From assembly GCF_014200305.1 (NCBI RefSeq), contig NZ_JACHBL010000001.1, positions 434,001-498,000 on the forward strand: a DNA stretch of 64,000 bases, in the 5' to 3' direction. The notes beneath the pieces are model-generated. The model was given only the letters and a program-made list of their open reading frames with translations. It was not told the DNA's origin and did not search any database. Source of the DNA: Neomicrococcus lactis. Lineage in GTDB: Bacteria > Actinomycetota > Actinomycetes > Actinomycetales > Micrococcaceae. The position numbers and the translations under genes were made by a program. Positions 11,411 to 20,840 of this stretch are shown here, piece by piece; position 1 is the stretch's first letter; the number at the start of each line of letters is the position of its first letter.

Positions 11411-12205
11411 ATGTCCGCCAAGAATTCAGGTGCCAATGATGTACACCTTGATCCTCGTCAACCTCCAGGAACCCAGACGCTCGCCCGCGGTCTCGACGTG
11501 CTCAGGGCGGTCGCTCAAGGCGCCGACGACTTACGGGCGGTTGCTGAAGCAACGGGGCTTGGTCGAAGCACTGCGCACAGACTGGTGCAATTGCTAGAGC
11601 TGTACGGATATCTCAGAGTCGCAAATGGACGCAACTACTCACTCGGCCCCACATTGATCGAGTACGGCTTTCAAGCCCTGCATCAAAACCCGCTCCCCGT
11701 AGTTGCTAGACCAGTAATTGAGGAATTGGCGGCAAAAGTCCAGGACACCGTGCACTTGGCGATAGAAGAGACTGGTCAGGTTCTTTACCTTGACAAGATT
11801 CCTGGCCTACGCGGTGCCGAAATGCGTTCTCGGATTGGTCACCGTATGCCGTTGACGACTACTGGCATCGGCAAAGCGCTCATTATTGACCGAAAGAATG
11901 ACTGGCAGCGATTGTTTGAGACTGAACACCAAGCTGAGGTTGGTTCGGAGGACGCTGGCTCACAAGACTTCTTGAATCGCATGCGAGACTACGCAAAAGC
12001 CGGTGCCTCGATGGATCTGGAGGAAAATGAGCCGGGCATTCGCTGCGTTGCGGCGCCAATACGAGACGCCAGCGGTGGTGTGCTGGCAGCCGTTAGTGTC
12101 TCAGCGACACGGCCTTTCATGCCGATGCAACGCATGCGGGCGCTAGTTCCCGTCATGCAGAAAGCTGCACTGCAGATCTCCCAATCGTTGGGCTACGCGG
12201 GATAA
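11411..12205 (+). CDS. IclR-family transcriptional regulator (probable regulator of the dgo operon)
   Basis: A 264-residue protein with an N-terminal winged helix-turn-helix at residues ~22-80 (QTLARGLDVLRAV, then LGRSTAHRLVQLL). The C-terminal IclR effector domain follows, with EIT-type blocks RIGHRMPLTTTGIGKA and GIRCVAAPIRDASGGVLAAVSVS. It is transcribed divergently from dgoK, and the shared spacer carries repeated operator-like sequence. It probably senses galactonate or KDGal and controls the operon and itself. E. coli uses a GntR-type DgoR for the same job, so the regulator family differs here. The absence of an RBS and a -10 box 6 nt upstream support a leaderless start. Confidence 0.88.
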   Translation: MSAKNSGANDVHLDPRQPPGTQTLARGLDVLRAVAQGADDLRAVAEATGLGRSTAHRLVQLLELYGYLRVANGRNYSLGPTLIEYGFQALHQNPLPVVARPVIEELAAKVQDTVHLAIEETGQVLYLDKIPGLRGAEMRSRIGHRMPLTTTGIGKALIIDRKNDWQRLFETEHQAEVGSEDAGSQDFLNRMRDYAKAGASMDLEENEPGIRCVAAPIRDASGGVLAAVSVSATRPFMPMQRMRALVPVMQKAALQISQSLGYAG

Positions 12206-12352
12206 GAATTCCAGATCATCGAAATATAGGTGCTCCATCGGTCTAGTGCTGACGCTGCAGATAATGACAACTAGGGCAGTGATTTCAGTTCACCCCACGT
12301 TCTAGGTACTTAGCGGTAAAATTGACGAACGCCTGCGTGCCGCACATGGACG

Positions 12353-12379
12353 TTGACTGTTTTTCAGAAGTATTAGGTT
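12353..12379 (+). promoter_or_regulatory. Possible dxs promoter
   Basis: TTGACT at 12353 and TAGGTT at 12374 are separated by 15 nt, which is short. They lie in the 210-nt spacer between the IclR gene and dxs. The site would give a leader of about 30 nt. Confidence 0.3.
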
Positions 12380-12415
12380 GTCCGCGCGCAGGAGCGCCCG
12401 AAAGGAATTACACCG

Positions 12416-14446
12416 GTGGGTCTACTCCCCAATATTCACGAACCCAAAGATCTTCGTTCCCTGACGTTGCCCGAACTCGAGCAGTTGGCGGCAGAAATTC
12501 GCCAGTTCCTCATTGAGAAGGTTTCCAAAGTAGGCGGTCACTTGGGTCCAAATTTGGGCGTAGTGGAGCTGACCTTGGCGATGCACCGGATTTTCGATTC
12601 GCCTAAAGACACCATCATTTTTGATACCGGGCACCAGTCGTACGTGCACAAGTTGGTTACTGGCCGCCAGAATTTTGAGACCTTGCGTCAGGAGGGTGGG
12701 CTTTCGGGCTACCCGGAACGCGCGGAGTCGGTGCACGACGTCGTGGAGTCCTCTCACGCTTCCAGCTCGCTCTCGTGGGCCGAGGGTATTTCGCGGGCTC
12801 GCCAACTCAATGGTGAGAACGACCGCTGGACGGTAGTGGTCATTGGCGACGGCGCGCTCACAGGCGGTATGGCGTGGGAAGCAATCAACAATATTGCTGC
12901 AGACCGGAACCGCAAGGTGGTCATCATTGTCAATGACAATGGCCGCTCTTACGCGCCCACCATCGGCGGTCTCGCGGATCACTTGGCCAGCTTGCGTCAA
13001 ACTATCGACAAGGTCCGGACGCACCGCGCGTACGAAGGAACCTTGGACTGGTGGAAGGGCCGCCTGCAAAACGGTGGGATGCCCGGCCAGATGGTCTACA
13101 AGGGTCTGCACGCCGCGAAGAAGGGCATCAAGGACTGGTGGGCTCCCCAAGGCCTCTTCGAAGACTTGGGTATGAAGTACATTGGCCCACTCGACGGTCA
13201 CTCGTTGCAGCACCTCGAAGAGGGCTTGCTGCAGGCAAAGAACTTTGAAGGTCCCGTGATCGTGCATGCGATGACGGAAAAGGGCCGCGGTTACGCGCCG
13301 GCTCGGGCCAACGAAGAAGACCAATTCCACGCGGTCGGAGTCATCAACCCAGAGACGGGCTTGCCTCGCGACGAACCCGGCGCCCAGTCCTGGACCAGCG
13401 TCTTCGGCGAGGAGATCGCGAAGATCGCCGACGAACGCCCGGACATCGTGGGTATAACTGGTGCCATGCTGATTCCCGTGGGTCTCAAGGAGATGGCCAC
13501 TCGCCACCCGGATCGCGTGATCGATGTCGGAATTGCCGAACAGCACGCTCTGACCTCGGCAGCTGGCCTTGCCTTTGGCGGCTTGCACCCAGTCGTGGCT
13601 CTTTACGCGACGTTCCTCAACCGCGCCTTTGACCAGCTGCTCATGGACGTCGCTTTGCATAAAGCAGGCGTGACCATTGTGCTCGACCGTGCGGGCGTGA
13701 CTGGCCCGGATGGCGCGAGCCACCACGGCATGTGGGACATGGCGCTTGTGCAGTCCATCCCTGGCGTTCATGTTGCCGCGCCTCGTGACGCTGATCGTCT
13801 GCGCGAAGAGTTGCGTGAAGCAGTCAACGTCAACGATGCACCTACCGTGGTCCGCTATTCAAAGGGCTCCGTCGGTAAAGAGATCGAAGCGATCCGCCGT
13901 CTCCATGACGGTGTTGATGTGCTCTCCGAGACGAATCTCGACGGCGCAGACGCTAAGGACACTCCCTTTACCGAAGAGACCGACAAGAACGGTCAGAACC
14001 CGTCCCACGAGCGCGATGTGCTGCTGGTCGCCGTCGGCTCCTTCGCTGAACTGGCGCTTGATGTGGCCGAACGCTTACGTGCGCAAGGAATCACCTCAAC
14101 CGTCGTGGATCCTCGTTGGGTCCTGCCCGTGCCTCGCTCCATCGTTGCGCTGGCCGCGCGGCACCGCATTGTGGTCGTCCTGGAGGACGGCGTGCGCGCC
14201 GGTGGCGTGGGTTCTCGGATCCGCCAAGAGATGCGCAGCGCAGGCGTGGACACGGCCTTGAATGAAGTTGGTCTGCCTACCGAGTTCTTGGCTCACGGCA
14301 CGCGTTCGCAGGTTCTTGAGAAGGCAGGACTGACGCCTCAGAAGATCGCGCAGGACACGCTCGCTCAGGTTCTGGGCACCAAGGTTCCCTTCGCCCGTCC
14401 GCTTCCTGGTCACGGCATCCCTACCGGCCAGATTCCGCAGCTGTGA
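12416..14446 (+). CDS. dxs: 1-deoxy-D-xylulose-5-phosphate synthase
   Basis: A 676-residue thiamine-diphosphate enzyme that condenses pyruvate and glyceraldehyde 3-phosphate to DXP, the first step of the MEP isoprenoid pathway. The N-terminal domain has [16 protein letters not shown], the ThDP/Mg site. The middle domain has the conserved [19 protein letters not shown] block, and the C-terminal transketolase-like domain closes the protein. A stretch at residues ~505-530, rich in acidic residues, is an insert in the linker before the last domain. The GTG start has AAAGGA about 10 nt upstream. The stop overlaps the DUF402 gene as GTGA. Confidence 0.95.
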   Translation: MGLLPNIHEPKDLRSLTLPELEQLAAEIRQFLIEKVSKVGGHLGPNLGVVELTLAMHRIFDSPKDTIIFDTGHQSYVHKLVTGRQNFETLRQEGGLSGYPERAESVHDVVESSHASSSLSWAEGISRARQLNGENDRWTVVVIGDGALTGGMAWEAINNIAADRNRKVVIIVNDNGRSYAPTIGGLADHLASLRQTIDKVRTHRAYEGTLDWWKGRLQNGGMPGQMVYKGLHAAKKGIKDWWAPQGLFEDLGMKYIGPLDGHSLQHLEEGLLQAKNFEGPVIVHAMTEKGRGYAPARANEEDQFHAVGVINPETGLPRDEPGAQSWTSVFGEEIAKIADERPDIVGITGAMLIPVGLKEMATRHPDRVIDVGIAEQHALTSAAGLAFGGLHPVVALYATFLNRAFDQLLMDVALHKAGVTIVLDRAGVTGPDGASHHGMWDMALVQSIPGVHVAAPRDADRLREELREAVNVNDAPTVVRYSKGSVGKEIEAIRRLHDGVDVLSETNLDGADAKDTPFTEETDKNGQNPSHERDVLLVAVGSFAELALDVAERLRAQGITSTVVDPRWVLPVPRSIVALAARHRIVVVLEDGVRAGGVGSRIRQEMRSAGVDTALNEVGLPTEFLAHGTRSQVLEKAGLTPQKIAQDTLAQVLGTKVPFARPLPGHGIPTGQIPQL

Positions 14447-15060
14447 CGCGCCCGTCGGTCATGCCGAGTGGGCTGCCACAAGATCTCCGTGGGGGAGAGG
14501 ACTCACCCGCCGTAGGTGAGTTGGTGGTTGCGCGCGCTTGGAAGTACGACGGCGGCGCGCACTGGGTAGTCCAAGGAGAATACGTCGGCGCTGACAGTCA
14601 CGGGCACTGGATTTACCAGCCGTCGGGGACGCTCGTGGCTCGTCCTAGCCTCGCGTTTATTGCCGATGGGGACGCTATGTGCTTGATCCCACATGAGGGC
14701 AGCTGGGTAGCAACCTTTTACGACGAGCAATATCCGCGCGACTTTCGGGTCTACGTTGATATGAGCACGGAGATTGGGTGGCTCAGGATGCGTCACGGCT
14801 GGGAAGTGAATTCCGTGGACATGGATTTAGACGTGATTAGGTCTATCAAGCACGGTGTCTTCATTGATGATGAAGATGAGTTCGAAGAGCACATCGTGAA
14901 ATTTGAGTACCCCACCGCGCTGACCGCAGAGATGCGCGAGACAGCCCAACAGGTTTATCAGCAAGTACGCGACGGGATCGAACCCTTCGGTACTGTTTCA
15001 ACTACATGGTTTGAGCGTGGCAGAACGCTGCACGCCACCAATCGAGAGGAACACAGCTAG
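14443..15060 (+). CDS. DUF402 domain-containing protein
   Basis: A 205-residue protein of the DUF402 family (FomD/YgaC-like fold), with the family pattern of paired strands ending in [13 protein letters not shown] and the acidic IDDEDEFEE segment. Some characterised relatives are nucleoside phosphate hydrolases, so a nucleotide-hydrolysing role is possible but unproven here. It overlaps the dxs stop by 4 nt and shares one base with the next gene, so the three genes are translationally coupled. The start codon is GTG within the overlap. Confidence 0.8.
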   Translation: MTRPSVMPSGLPQDLRGGEDSPAVGELVVARAWKYDGGAHWVVQGEYVGADSHGHWIYQPSGTLVARPSLAFIADGDAMCLIPHEGSWVATFYDEQYPRDFRVYVDMSTEIGWLRMRHGWEVNSVDMDLDVIRSIKHGVFIDDEDEFEEHIVKFEYPTALTAEMRETAQQVYQQVRDGIEPFGTVSTTWFERGRTLHATNREEHS

Positions 15061-15677
15061 TGCCTATTGTGAGAATGTACAAGACCGACAACAAGGGCAA
15101 CAAGCTGTTCCGCGAAGCTTGGTACGAAGACCCCATCGAAGATCTCGCTGACGCTACAGACGCCGAGAGCTCCGAAGAAGAGGTCGATGCTCAGCGTCAG
15201 TTCGTCGTCAACCACGGCACCGTGGGACATGTCTCCAAGACGTCTCAAGAAGAGAACGTCAGCGCTGAACGTGCCAAGGAACTTTTCGCTGGGTTCATAG
15301 AGCAGAGCACCGAAGACGGATACCGCGAACTCGCCGACGATGAGCAGTTCTGGGTTATCGCTCAGTTTGCGTTGAAGACCAAGGAAGGTACTGACCGCGA
15401 CATCTCGCTGCAGACCAACGCTCGCCGCGAGTTCTCGAACCACTTGGCATGGCGTGGGTTGGGCACCGTTGAGTCCAGCGACTTTGCCCCATGGAAGCTC
15501 AACCTCCGGATTCTGACCCCGGATGCAAAGACCACCATCAATGCTTTGAAGACGATCTCTCGCGACGCAAAGTTGGATCCCACAAAGTTGCGCATCGCCG
15601 TCGCACCTTTCAACGCTCTTGACCAGCTCAAGCAGCGTCACCCGCTCCCAGCCACCGAGCCTTTCACGCTTGACTAA
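15060..15677 (+). CDS. Conserved hypothetical protein, coupled to DUF402
   Basis: I do not recognise a family. The product has 205 residues, with an acidic low-complexity N-terminal stretch at ~22-45 (ATDAESSEEEVDAQ) followed by an alpha/beta-looking core and no membrane segments or signal peptide. Cysteines are absent, so an extracellular disulfide protein or metal site is unlikely. The GTG shares its G with the DUF402 stop codon and has GAGAGGA upstream, showing coupled translation. The context suggests a cytoplasmic role linked to the DUF402 protein. Confidence 0.7.
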   Translation: MPIVRMYKTDNKGNKLFREAWYEDPIEDLADATDAESSEEEVDAQRQFVVNHGTVGHVSKTSQEENVSAERAKELFAGFIEQSTEDGYRELADDEQFWVIAQFALKTKEGTDRDISLQTNARREFSNHLAWRGLGTVESSDFAPWKLNLRILTPDAKTTINALKTISRDAKLDPTKLRIAVAPFNALDQLKQRHPLPATEPFTLD

Positions 15678-15767
15678 ACCCCGCCTAGTGCTCGTTGGGG
15701 CATCACTCTCTACCGCCTCTACATCTCACTTCGGACTCTAAAGTTCACGACAGACTGGAGAACAGCC

Positions 15768-16742
15768 ATGGAATATCGCCGTCTTGGACGCTCGGGCCTC
15801 ACCGTTTCGGTAGTTGGTCTCGGCTGCAATAACCTTGGCCGTGCTGGCACTGTCACGGAGTCCCAAGAGGGCACGAACGCTGTCATTCATGCAGCGCTCG
15901 ATGCTGGTGTGACGCTCTTCGACTCGGCGGATGTCTATGGCAAGACGCCAGGTCTCTCCGAGGAACGACTGGGCGCTGCGCTCAAGGGGCGTCGCGAGGA
16001 AGCCATCGTTGCCACGAAGTTTGGCATGGACATGCAGGGTGCTAACGGGCCAGATTTTGGTGCACGCGGCTCCCGGAAGTACATCCGGACTGCTGTTGAG
16101 GCTTCGTTGCGTCGGCTCGATATGGACTACATCGACCTCTACCAGTTCCACACGCCGGACAATTCCACCCCGATAGACGAGACCATCGCCGCCCTGGACG
16201 ACCTCATCCGCGCTGGAAAGATTCGGTATGTTGGACACTCGAACCGTGCTGGCTGGCAGATCGCTCAGGCTGAATACGTTGCTCGTGAACTGGGCGCAAC
16301 TCGATTCGTCTCCTCGCAGAACCACTACAACTTGCTCGATCGCCGGGCTGAACTTGAAGTGATTCCTGCCGCCGACGAGTTCGGGCTCGGAGTTCTGCCG
16401 TACTTCCCACTGGCCAATGGCTTGTTGACTGGTAAGTACTCCGAAGGTAAGGCTCCAGAAGGTAGCCGCCTCACGCATTCGCGTACTAATTTGTTGACCG
16501 ATGCGGACTTTGAACAATTGAAGAAGTTCGGCGAATTTGCTGCTGCTCGCGGCAAGACGGAACTTGAGATTGCGTTCTCTTGGCTTGCCGCGCAGCCAGC
16601 CGTGGCCAGCGTTATCGCCGGTGCCACGAAGCCTGAGCAGATCCAGCAGAACGCTCAGGCCGTCTCGTGGGTGCCATCAGCTGAGGATCTTTTCGAGCTC
16701 GACGAGATCTTCCCTAAGGTGCAAAAGATCGCGCTGTTCTAG
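15768..16742 (+). CDS. Aldo/keto reductase
   Basis: A 324-residue (alpha/beta)8 NADPH-dependent oxidoreductase. The catalytic tetrad is visible: Asp and Tyr in FDSADVYG, Lys in VATKFGMD and His in YQFHTPD. It opens with MEYRRLGRSGLTVSVVGLG, like the YghZ/general stress protein group that reduces small aldehydes. The specific substrate is unknown. The gene stands alone, with GGAGAA upstream, and ends at a hairpin that it shares with the convergent Rieske gene. Confidence 0.92.
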   Translation: MEYRRLGRSGLTVSVVGLGCNNLGRAGTVTESQEGTNAVIHAALDAGVTLFDSADVYGKTPGLSEERLGAALKGRREEAIVATKFGMDMQGANGPDFGARGSRKYIRTAVEASLRRLDMDYIDLYQFHTPDNSTPIDETIAALDDLIRAGKIRYVGHSNRAGWQIAQAEYVARELGATRFVSSQNHYNLLDRRAELEVIPAADEFGLGVLPYFPLANGLLTGKYSEGKAPEGSRLTHSRTNLLTDADFEQLKKFGEFAAARGKTELEIAFSWLAAQPAVASVIAGATKPEQIQQNAQAVSWVPSAEDLFELDEIFPKVQKIALF

Positions 16743-16756
16743 CGGTCACTTCTCCT

Positions 16757-16785
16757 GCTAGCGGTGGCCGTGAGCTACCGCTAGC
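16757..16785. terminator. Bidirectional hairpin between aldo/keto reductase and Rieske genes
   Basis: GCTAGCGGT (16757-16765) pairs with ACCGCTAGC (16777-16785), and inner pairs extend the stem to about 12 bp. It overlaps the stop codon of the minus-strand Rieske gene. No U tract is present. Confidence 0.65.
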
Positions 16786-17281
16786 CCTCGAGATAGATCA
16801 CGACGTTTGACCCCTCAACGCCCGCAGGATAGGCCGCGAGCGCGGAAGGCGCTGGCCCAGCTGTCGGTGCTCCGGTGGCAGGGTCAAACATTGAGCCATG
16901 GCACGGGCAAGCGAAGTCCTTGTCCGCGCCTACTTCTACCAAGCATCCCGCGTGGGTGCAGACGGCTCGGTATGCCTTGATGTCGGTTTCAGACACACGG
17001 TAAAACAAGTAGGATCGACCGCCGTCGAGTTTGGCTGTGCCTTTGGCACCCACAGCAAGGTCTGAGAGAGGTATAGCCACGGTGGCCTCTCCTGTGGGGG
17101 ACGCTGGTGCTGCTGCCGTCGATGACTGGCTGGCGGCGTTTGAGGACCCGCAAGCTGCCAGTCCCAGAGTGGTAACTCCAGCGAGGGAAGAGACCGTCAA
17201 TAGGTGGCGGCGAGAGGTGCAGCCCTCACAGGTTCCGTCGTTCTCTTTTGCATCATGCGGTTCTTGGTTCGTTAAGCTCAC
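16781..17281 (-). CDS. Rieske (2Fe-2S) lipoprotein with Tat-type signal
   Basis: A 166-residue protein. The N-terminus has a twin-arginine motif (SRRHLLT at ~23-29), a hydrophobic stretch and a lipobox LAAC with C44. It is therefore probably exported folded by Tat and anchored outside the membrane as a lipoprotein. A linker rich in Ala and Ser follows. The Rieske domain has cluster ligands C108/H110 and C125/H128, with C113 and C127 placed for the structural disulfide. It should act in extracytoplasmic electron transfer; the partner is unknown and no cytochrome bc gene is adjacent. The GTG start has GAGGAGG upstream, buried in a hairpin. Confidence 0.88.
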   Translation of the reverse strand: MSLTNQEPHDAKENDGTCEGCTSRRHLLTVSSLAGVTTLGLAACGSSNAASQSSTAAAPASPTGEATVAIPLSDLAVGAKGTAKLDGGRSYLFYRVSETDIKAYRAVCTHAGCLVEVGADKDFACPCHGSMFDPATGAPTAGPAPSALAAYPAGVEGSNVVIYLEG

Positions 17282-17338
17282 AAGGCCCTCCTCGGTTTTA
17301 CTGGAGCCAGCGTACCGGGAGGACCTTGTGAAAACACT
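17281..17338 (-). promoter_or_regulatory. Hairpin covering the ribosome-binding site of the Rieske gene
   Basis: In minus-strand RNA the segments 17338-17328 and 17291-17281 form an 11-bp stem with one G-U pair. Further CGGT/ACCG and CTGG/CCAG pairings lie inside. The second arm contains the GGAGG of the Rieske ribosome-binding site and ends at its GTG. It could terminate the upstream fatty-acid gene or block translation on read-through RNA. Confidence 0.5.
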
Positions 17339-17355
17339 CAGGACGAACTTCGAAA

Positions 17356-19488
17356 TTAACGGTTCGGGTGGAACTTCTTTCCGTTAACACGTTCAGAGGC
17401 GCCAACGCGGTCCAGGTACGGCGTGATGCCACCCATGTGCATCGGCCATCCGGCGCCGAGAATCATGCACAAGTCCACGTCCTCAGGCCCTGCGACAACG
17501 CCCTCATCCAGCAGCATTCCGATCTCTTGCGCGAGCGCATCCTGCGTGCGGGTGAGGAGCCCCTCAGAAGTGCTAGGCGTGTTGCCGAACGTCAACAGAT
17601 CCAACGTGGACTGCGGCACGTGCTGGCCACCGTTTTCATCCTTGGCCCACAGCGCCTTCACGCCGTTATCGATGAGCGTCTGTTGGTTCGCTGACACGCG
17701 GAAGCGATCGCCGAAGGCGGCATGCAAGGACTCGGTGACGTGCTGTGCAACCGGCAGTCCCACCACTCCTGCGAGGGTAAACGGCGTCATGGGAAGGCCC
17801 ATAGGATCCAAAGCTTGATCGGCGACGGCGGCGTCCGTGCCGTCATCAAAAGCGTTGGACACTTCGCCCATCAAGCGCAATAGCACACGGTTGACCACGA
17901 AGGCTGCAGAGTCCTTGACCAGAACCGCGGTCTTGCGGAGATTCTTGGCCAACGCAAAGGCGGTAGCAATGACTTCATCCGTGGAGTGAGGCGCACGAAC
18001 CACCTCAACCAATGGCATGACAGCAACAGGGTTGAAGAAGTGGAAGCCCACCAAACGCTCTGGGTGCTTCAAGTCCTCGGCCATGGCCGTCACGGAAAGG
18101 CTTGACGTGTTGGTGGCTAGGATCGCGTCTGGACGCGCTACAGCCTCCACCTCGGCGAAGACCTGCTTCTTGACCGCCAACTCTTCAAACACGGCCTCGA
18201 TGATGAAGTCCGCGTCAGCGTAGACGTCCTTGCTGACAGAACCGGAAACCAGGGACTTCAGCTGCTCGGCAGCCTCACCGTGAAGGCGGCCCTTGGCAAC
18301 GGACTTGTCCAACTCGCCACGGATGTAGGAGAGGCCCTTGTCCACGCGCTCTTGATCCATGTCGGTGATGACCACAGGGACGCGGAGATTGGTAACGAAC
18401 AACAGTGCAAGCTGCGAAGCCATCAGGCCGGCTCCCACCACGCCTACCTTGTTGATCGGCAGGGCCAGCGAGGCGTCAGGAGCGCCCGCAGGGCGCTTGC
18501 CGCGCTTCTGCACGAGATCCACGAAGGAGTAGACCGTGTCCTTGAACTGCGGCGTCTGCATGAGCTCAGCAAGCGCGGCTACCTCGAGGTCCGCTGACTC
18601 CTTCTGAGTCTTTCCGATGCCAGCTTCCCAGACTTCCAGCACCTTCGAAGGGGCGGGTGCCATGCCCCAGTTTTTCTGGGCAATGAAGGAGTGCCCGGCC
18701 GCAATGGCCTCACGGAAGCGAGCGGCGTCGTCGTTATTGGATTCAGGATCCGCAGCGTTCGCGCGCTTCACCGTCACGGAACCGGAGAGCACACCAGCGG
18801 CCCATTCAATGGAGTCGTTTACGAAATCTTCGGCAGGGAAGATCGCGTCCGCAATACCCAGCTCGAAAGCCTTCGGGCCGTTGATAGAACGGTTGTTGTT
18901 GAGCGGATTCTTGATCATGATCTCAAGCGCAGCGTCGGCGCCGATGAGGCGAGGCAAGCGGTAGACGCCGCCCCAGCCAGGGACTAGACCGATGAACGCT
19001 TCTGGCAAACCGAGGCCGGCGGCGCGCTGAGACACCGTGCGGTAGTTAGCGGCCAGAGCAATTTCCAAGCCGCCACCGAGTGCAATGCCATTGATGAAAG
19101 CGAAAGTTGGGACGCCGAGGTCATTCAGGATCGCGTACGCATCGTGGCCCACCTGCGCAATATCGCGGCCGTCCTGCTCAGTCTTCAACGCAGCCACGGA
19201 GGTGAGATCAGCGCCGGCTACCAAGAAGCCGGGCTTGCCAGTAACCGCCAAAGCTACGATTTCGCCAGCGGCTGCGCGCTCGCGCTGAGCCTCGAGAGTC
19301 TTACCCAGCTCAATCAGCGTGGCCGGTCCCAAGGTAGTGGGCTTCTTGGCATCCAAGCCGTTGTCCAGAGTCAACAGCGCCAAGACCCCACCGTTGGGAA
19401 GAGTGACGTCGGTGATGATCGAGTGGGTGACGATTTCGTTGGGTACCAGAGCAGTGAGGTGCTGGTACTGATCAAACGCTGAAGACAA
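17356..19488 (-). CDS. 3-hydroxyacyl-CoA dehydrogenase / enoyl-CoA hydratase fusion (FadB/FadJ type)
   Basis: A 710-residue fusion enzyme of fatty-acid beta-oxidation. Residues ~1-290 form a crotonase domain with the oxyanion-hole block GKPGFLVAGADLT and GIALGGGLEIALA. From ~330 an NAD-binding domain begins with GVVGAGLMASQLA, followed by the HFFNPVAVMPLVEVV dehydrogenase signature and two helical C-terminal domains. It hydrates enoyl-CoA and oxidises 3-hydroxyacyl-CoA. The TTG at 19488 is chosen because GGGAG stands 5 nt upstream; a TTG at 19500 is the alternative. The thiolase gene that usually precedes it is absent here. Confidence 0.9.
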   Translation of the reverse strand: MSSAFDQYQHLTALVPNEIVTHSIITDVTLPNGGVLALLTLDNGLDAKKPTTLGPATLIELGKTLEAQRERAAAGEIVALAVTGKPGFLVAGADLTSVAALKTEQDGRDIAQVGHDAYAILNDLGVPTFAFINGIALGGGLEIALAANYRTVSQRAAGLGLPEAFIGLVPGWGGVYRLPRLIGADAALEIMIKNPLNNNRSINGPKAFELGIADAIFPAEDFVNDSIEWAAGVLSGSVTVKRANAADPESNNDDAARFREAIAAGHSFIAQKNWGMAPAPSKVLEVWEAGIGKTQKESADLEVAALAELMQTPQFKDTVYSFVDLVQKRGKRPAGAPDASLALPINKVGVVGAGLMASQLALLFVTNLRVPVVITDMDQERVDKGLSYIRGELDKSVAKGRLHGEAAEQLKSLVSGSVSKDVYADADFIIEAVFEELAVKKQVFAEVEAVARPDAILATNTSSLSVTAMAEDLKHPERLVGFHFFNPVAVMPLVEVVRAPHSTDEVIATAFALAKNLRKTAVLVKDSAAFVVNRVLLRLMGEVSNAFDDGTDAAVADQALDPMGLPMTPFTLAGVVGLPVAQHVTESLHAAFGDRFRVSANQQTLIDNGVKALWAKDENGGQHVPQSTLDLLTFGNTPSTSEGLLTRTQDALAQEIGMLLDEGVVAGPEDVDLCMILGAGWPMHMGGITPYLDRVGASERVNGKKFHPNR

Positions 19489-19559
19489 GGTTGCTCCCAA
19501 GCTATAGGTATGTGCTCCACATCATGTTACTCATTAGTAACAAGTGGGGCAAGACACAC

Positions 19560-20837
19560 CTAGTCTTTCTCAGGAAGAGGCTCCGGGTCGAGGAAAGCAA
19601 CCGTAATAATCGGCGATGTGACGCGAATTTGCCACTCTCGAGCCCCGCGCTCGCGCAAGGCTGCTTCGATGGACTCCGGAGTGATGGGCTCCGGGGGAGT
19701 CCATGCGAGTCGGCGCAGTGTGTCCGGCTGCAGAAGATTCTCGGTAGGCATGTTCAACTTCTCTGCTGCCAAGCCCACTCGAGCCCTGGCAGTGTTGAGG
19801 CGACGTGCAGCTTCCGGATTGCGATCAGCCCAGAAGCGTGGCGGTGGCGGAGCAGTGTTAGGCACCGTCAACGGTGGCAAGGAACGTAGCTTCTTAGCGG
19901 ACTGGATTGCAGTGACCCAGCGCGGCGCCTCGGTCTTGGCGGCGCGGCCAGCAAAGCCGTGCGTCTTGAGCAGTTCCGGAACAGAAGAAGGCATCGCCTT
20001 TGCAGCGGCAACAATCGCGGCATCCGGCAGCAACTTTCCGGGGGCGGTGTCACGCCGCTGCGCCAGATTCTCGCGCTCTTCCCACAAAGCCCGTACGGTG
20101 GCAAGCTGTCGGCGGTCGCGAATCGAATGAATTCCAGAAGTGCGGCGCCACGGATCCTCGCGGGGTCCGGGAAGAGGCGACGTGCGAATCGCTTCAAATT
20201 CTTCGAGCGCAAAATCCAGCTTTCCCTGCTGATCCAACAACTCGGTCAAGCCGTCACGCAGCTCGTCCAACACTTCGACGTCCAGCGCGGCATAGCGCAA
20301 CCACGGCTCGGGGAGAGGGCGCTTGGACCAGTCCGCGGCGGAGTGTTCCTTAGCAAGCCGCAGCCCCAGGAAATGCTCCACGACGGCCGCAAGCCCCACC
20401 TTCGGCAAACCAGCTAGGCGTGCCGCGAGCTCGGTATCAAACAACGCATCCGGGCGCATGCCTTGCTCGGCCAAGCACGGAAGGTCCTGCATCGCGGCAT
20501 GAAGAATCCACTCCACACCGCTCAAAGACTCGTTGATGATTTCCAGCCCGGAAAAAGCCTCGGGATCGATGAGCCACGTACCTGCGCCTTCGCGCCGAAT
20601 CTGGACCAAGAAGGCTCGCTGCCCGTAGCGGAAACCGGAGGCTCGCTCGGCGTCCACGCCCGCGGGACCGGTGCCGGCGGCCAAAGCCTCGGCCGCACGG
20701 TCCAATCCGCGCTGCGTGTCAATAACAAAAGGAACCCCGTCGCGGGGTTCAGTCAGGTCAACGAGGGTTCGCTCAACGGAACCGTCGGCACTTTCGGGGG
20801 CGGCGTCGTCGTACTTAAAATCTGAAGTGGAAGTCAC
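19560..20837 (-). CDS. rnd: Ribonuclease D-like 3'-5' exonuclease with HRDC domain
   Basis: A 425-residue protein. The DEDDy exonuclease domain shows D62/E64 in VDAERASG, D118 in AMQDLPC, the FDTELAARL block and Y182/D186 in YAALDVEVL. All catalytic residues are therefore present. An HRDC nucleic-acid-binding domain follows at ~215-295. It should trim 3' ends of structured RNAs such as tRNA precursors. The GTG start follows the DUF3000 stop by 3 nt, forming an operon with that gene. The C-terminal ~110 residues are an extra helical region typical of actinobacterial homologues. Confidence 0.9.
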   Translation of the reverse strand: MTSTSDFKYDDAAPESADGSVERTLVDLTEPRDGVPFVIDTQRGLDRAAEALAAGTGPAGVDAERASGFRYGQRAFLVQIRREGAGTWLIDPEAFSGLEIINESLSGVEWILHAAMQDLPCLAEQGMRPDALFDTELAARLAGLPKVGLAAVVEHFLGLRLAKEHSAADWSKRPLPEPWLRYAALDVEVLDELRDGLTELLDQQGKLDFALEEFEAIRTSPLPGPREDPWRRTSGIHSIRDRRQLATVRALWEERENLAQRRDTAPGKLLPDAAIVAAAKAMPSSVPELLKTHGFAGRAAKTEAPRWVTAIQSAKKLRSLPPLTVPNTAPPPPRFWADRNPEAARRLNTARARVGLAAEKLNMPTENLLQPDTLRRLAWTPPEPITPESIEAALRERGAREWQIRVTSPIITVAFLDPEPLPEKD

Positions 20838-20840
20838 GGG

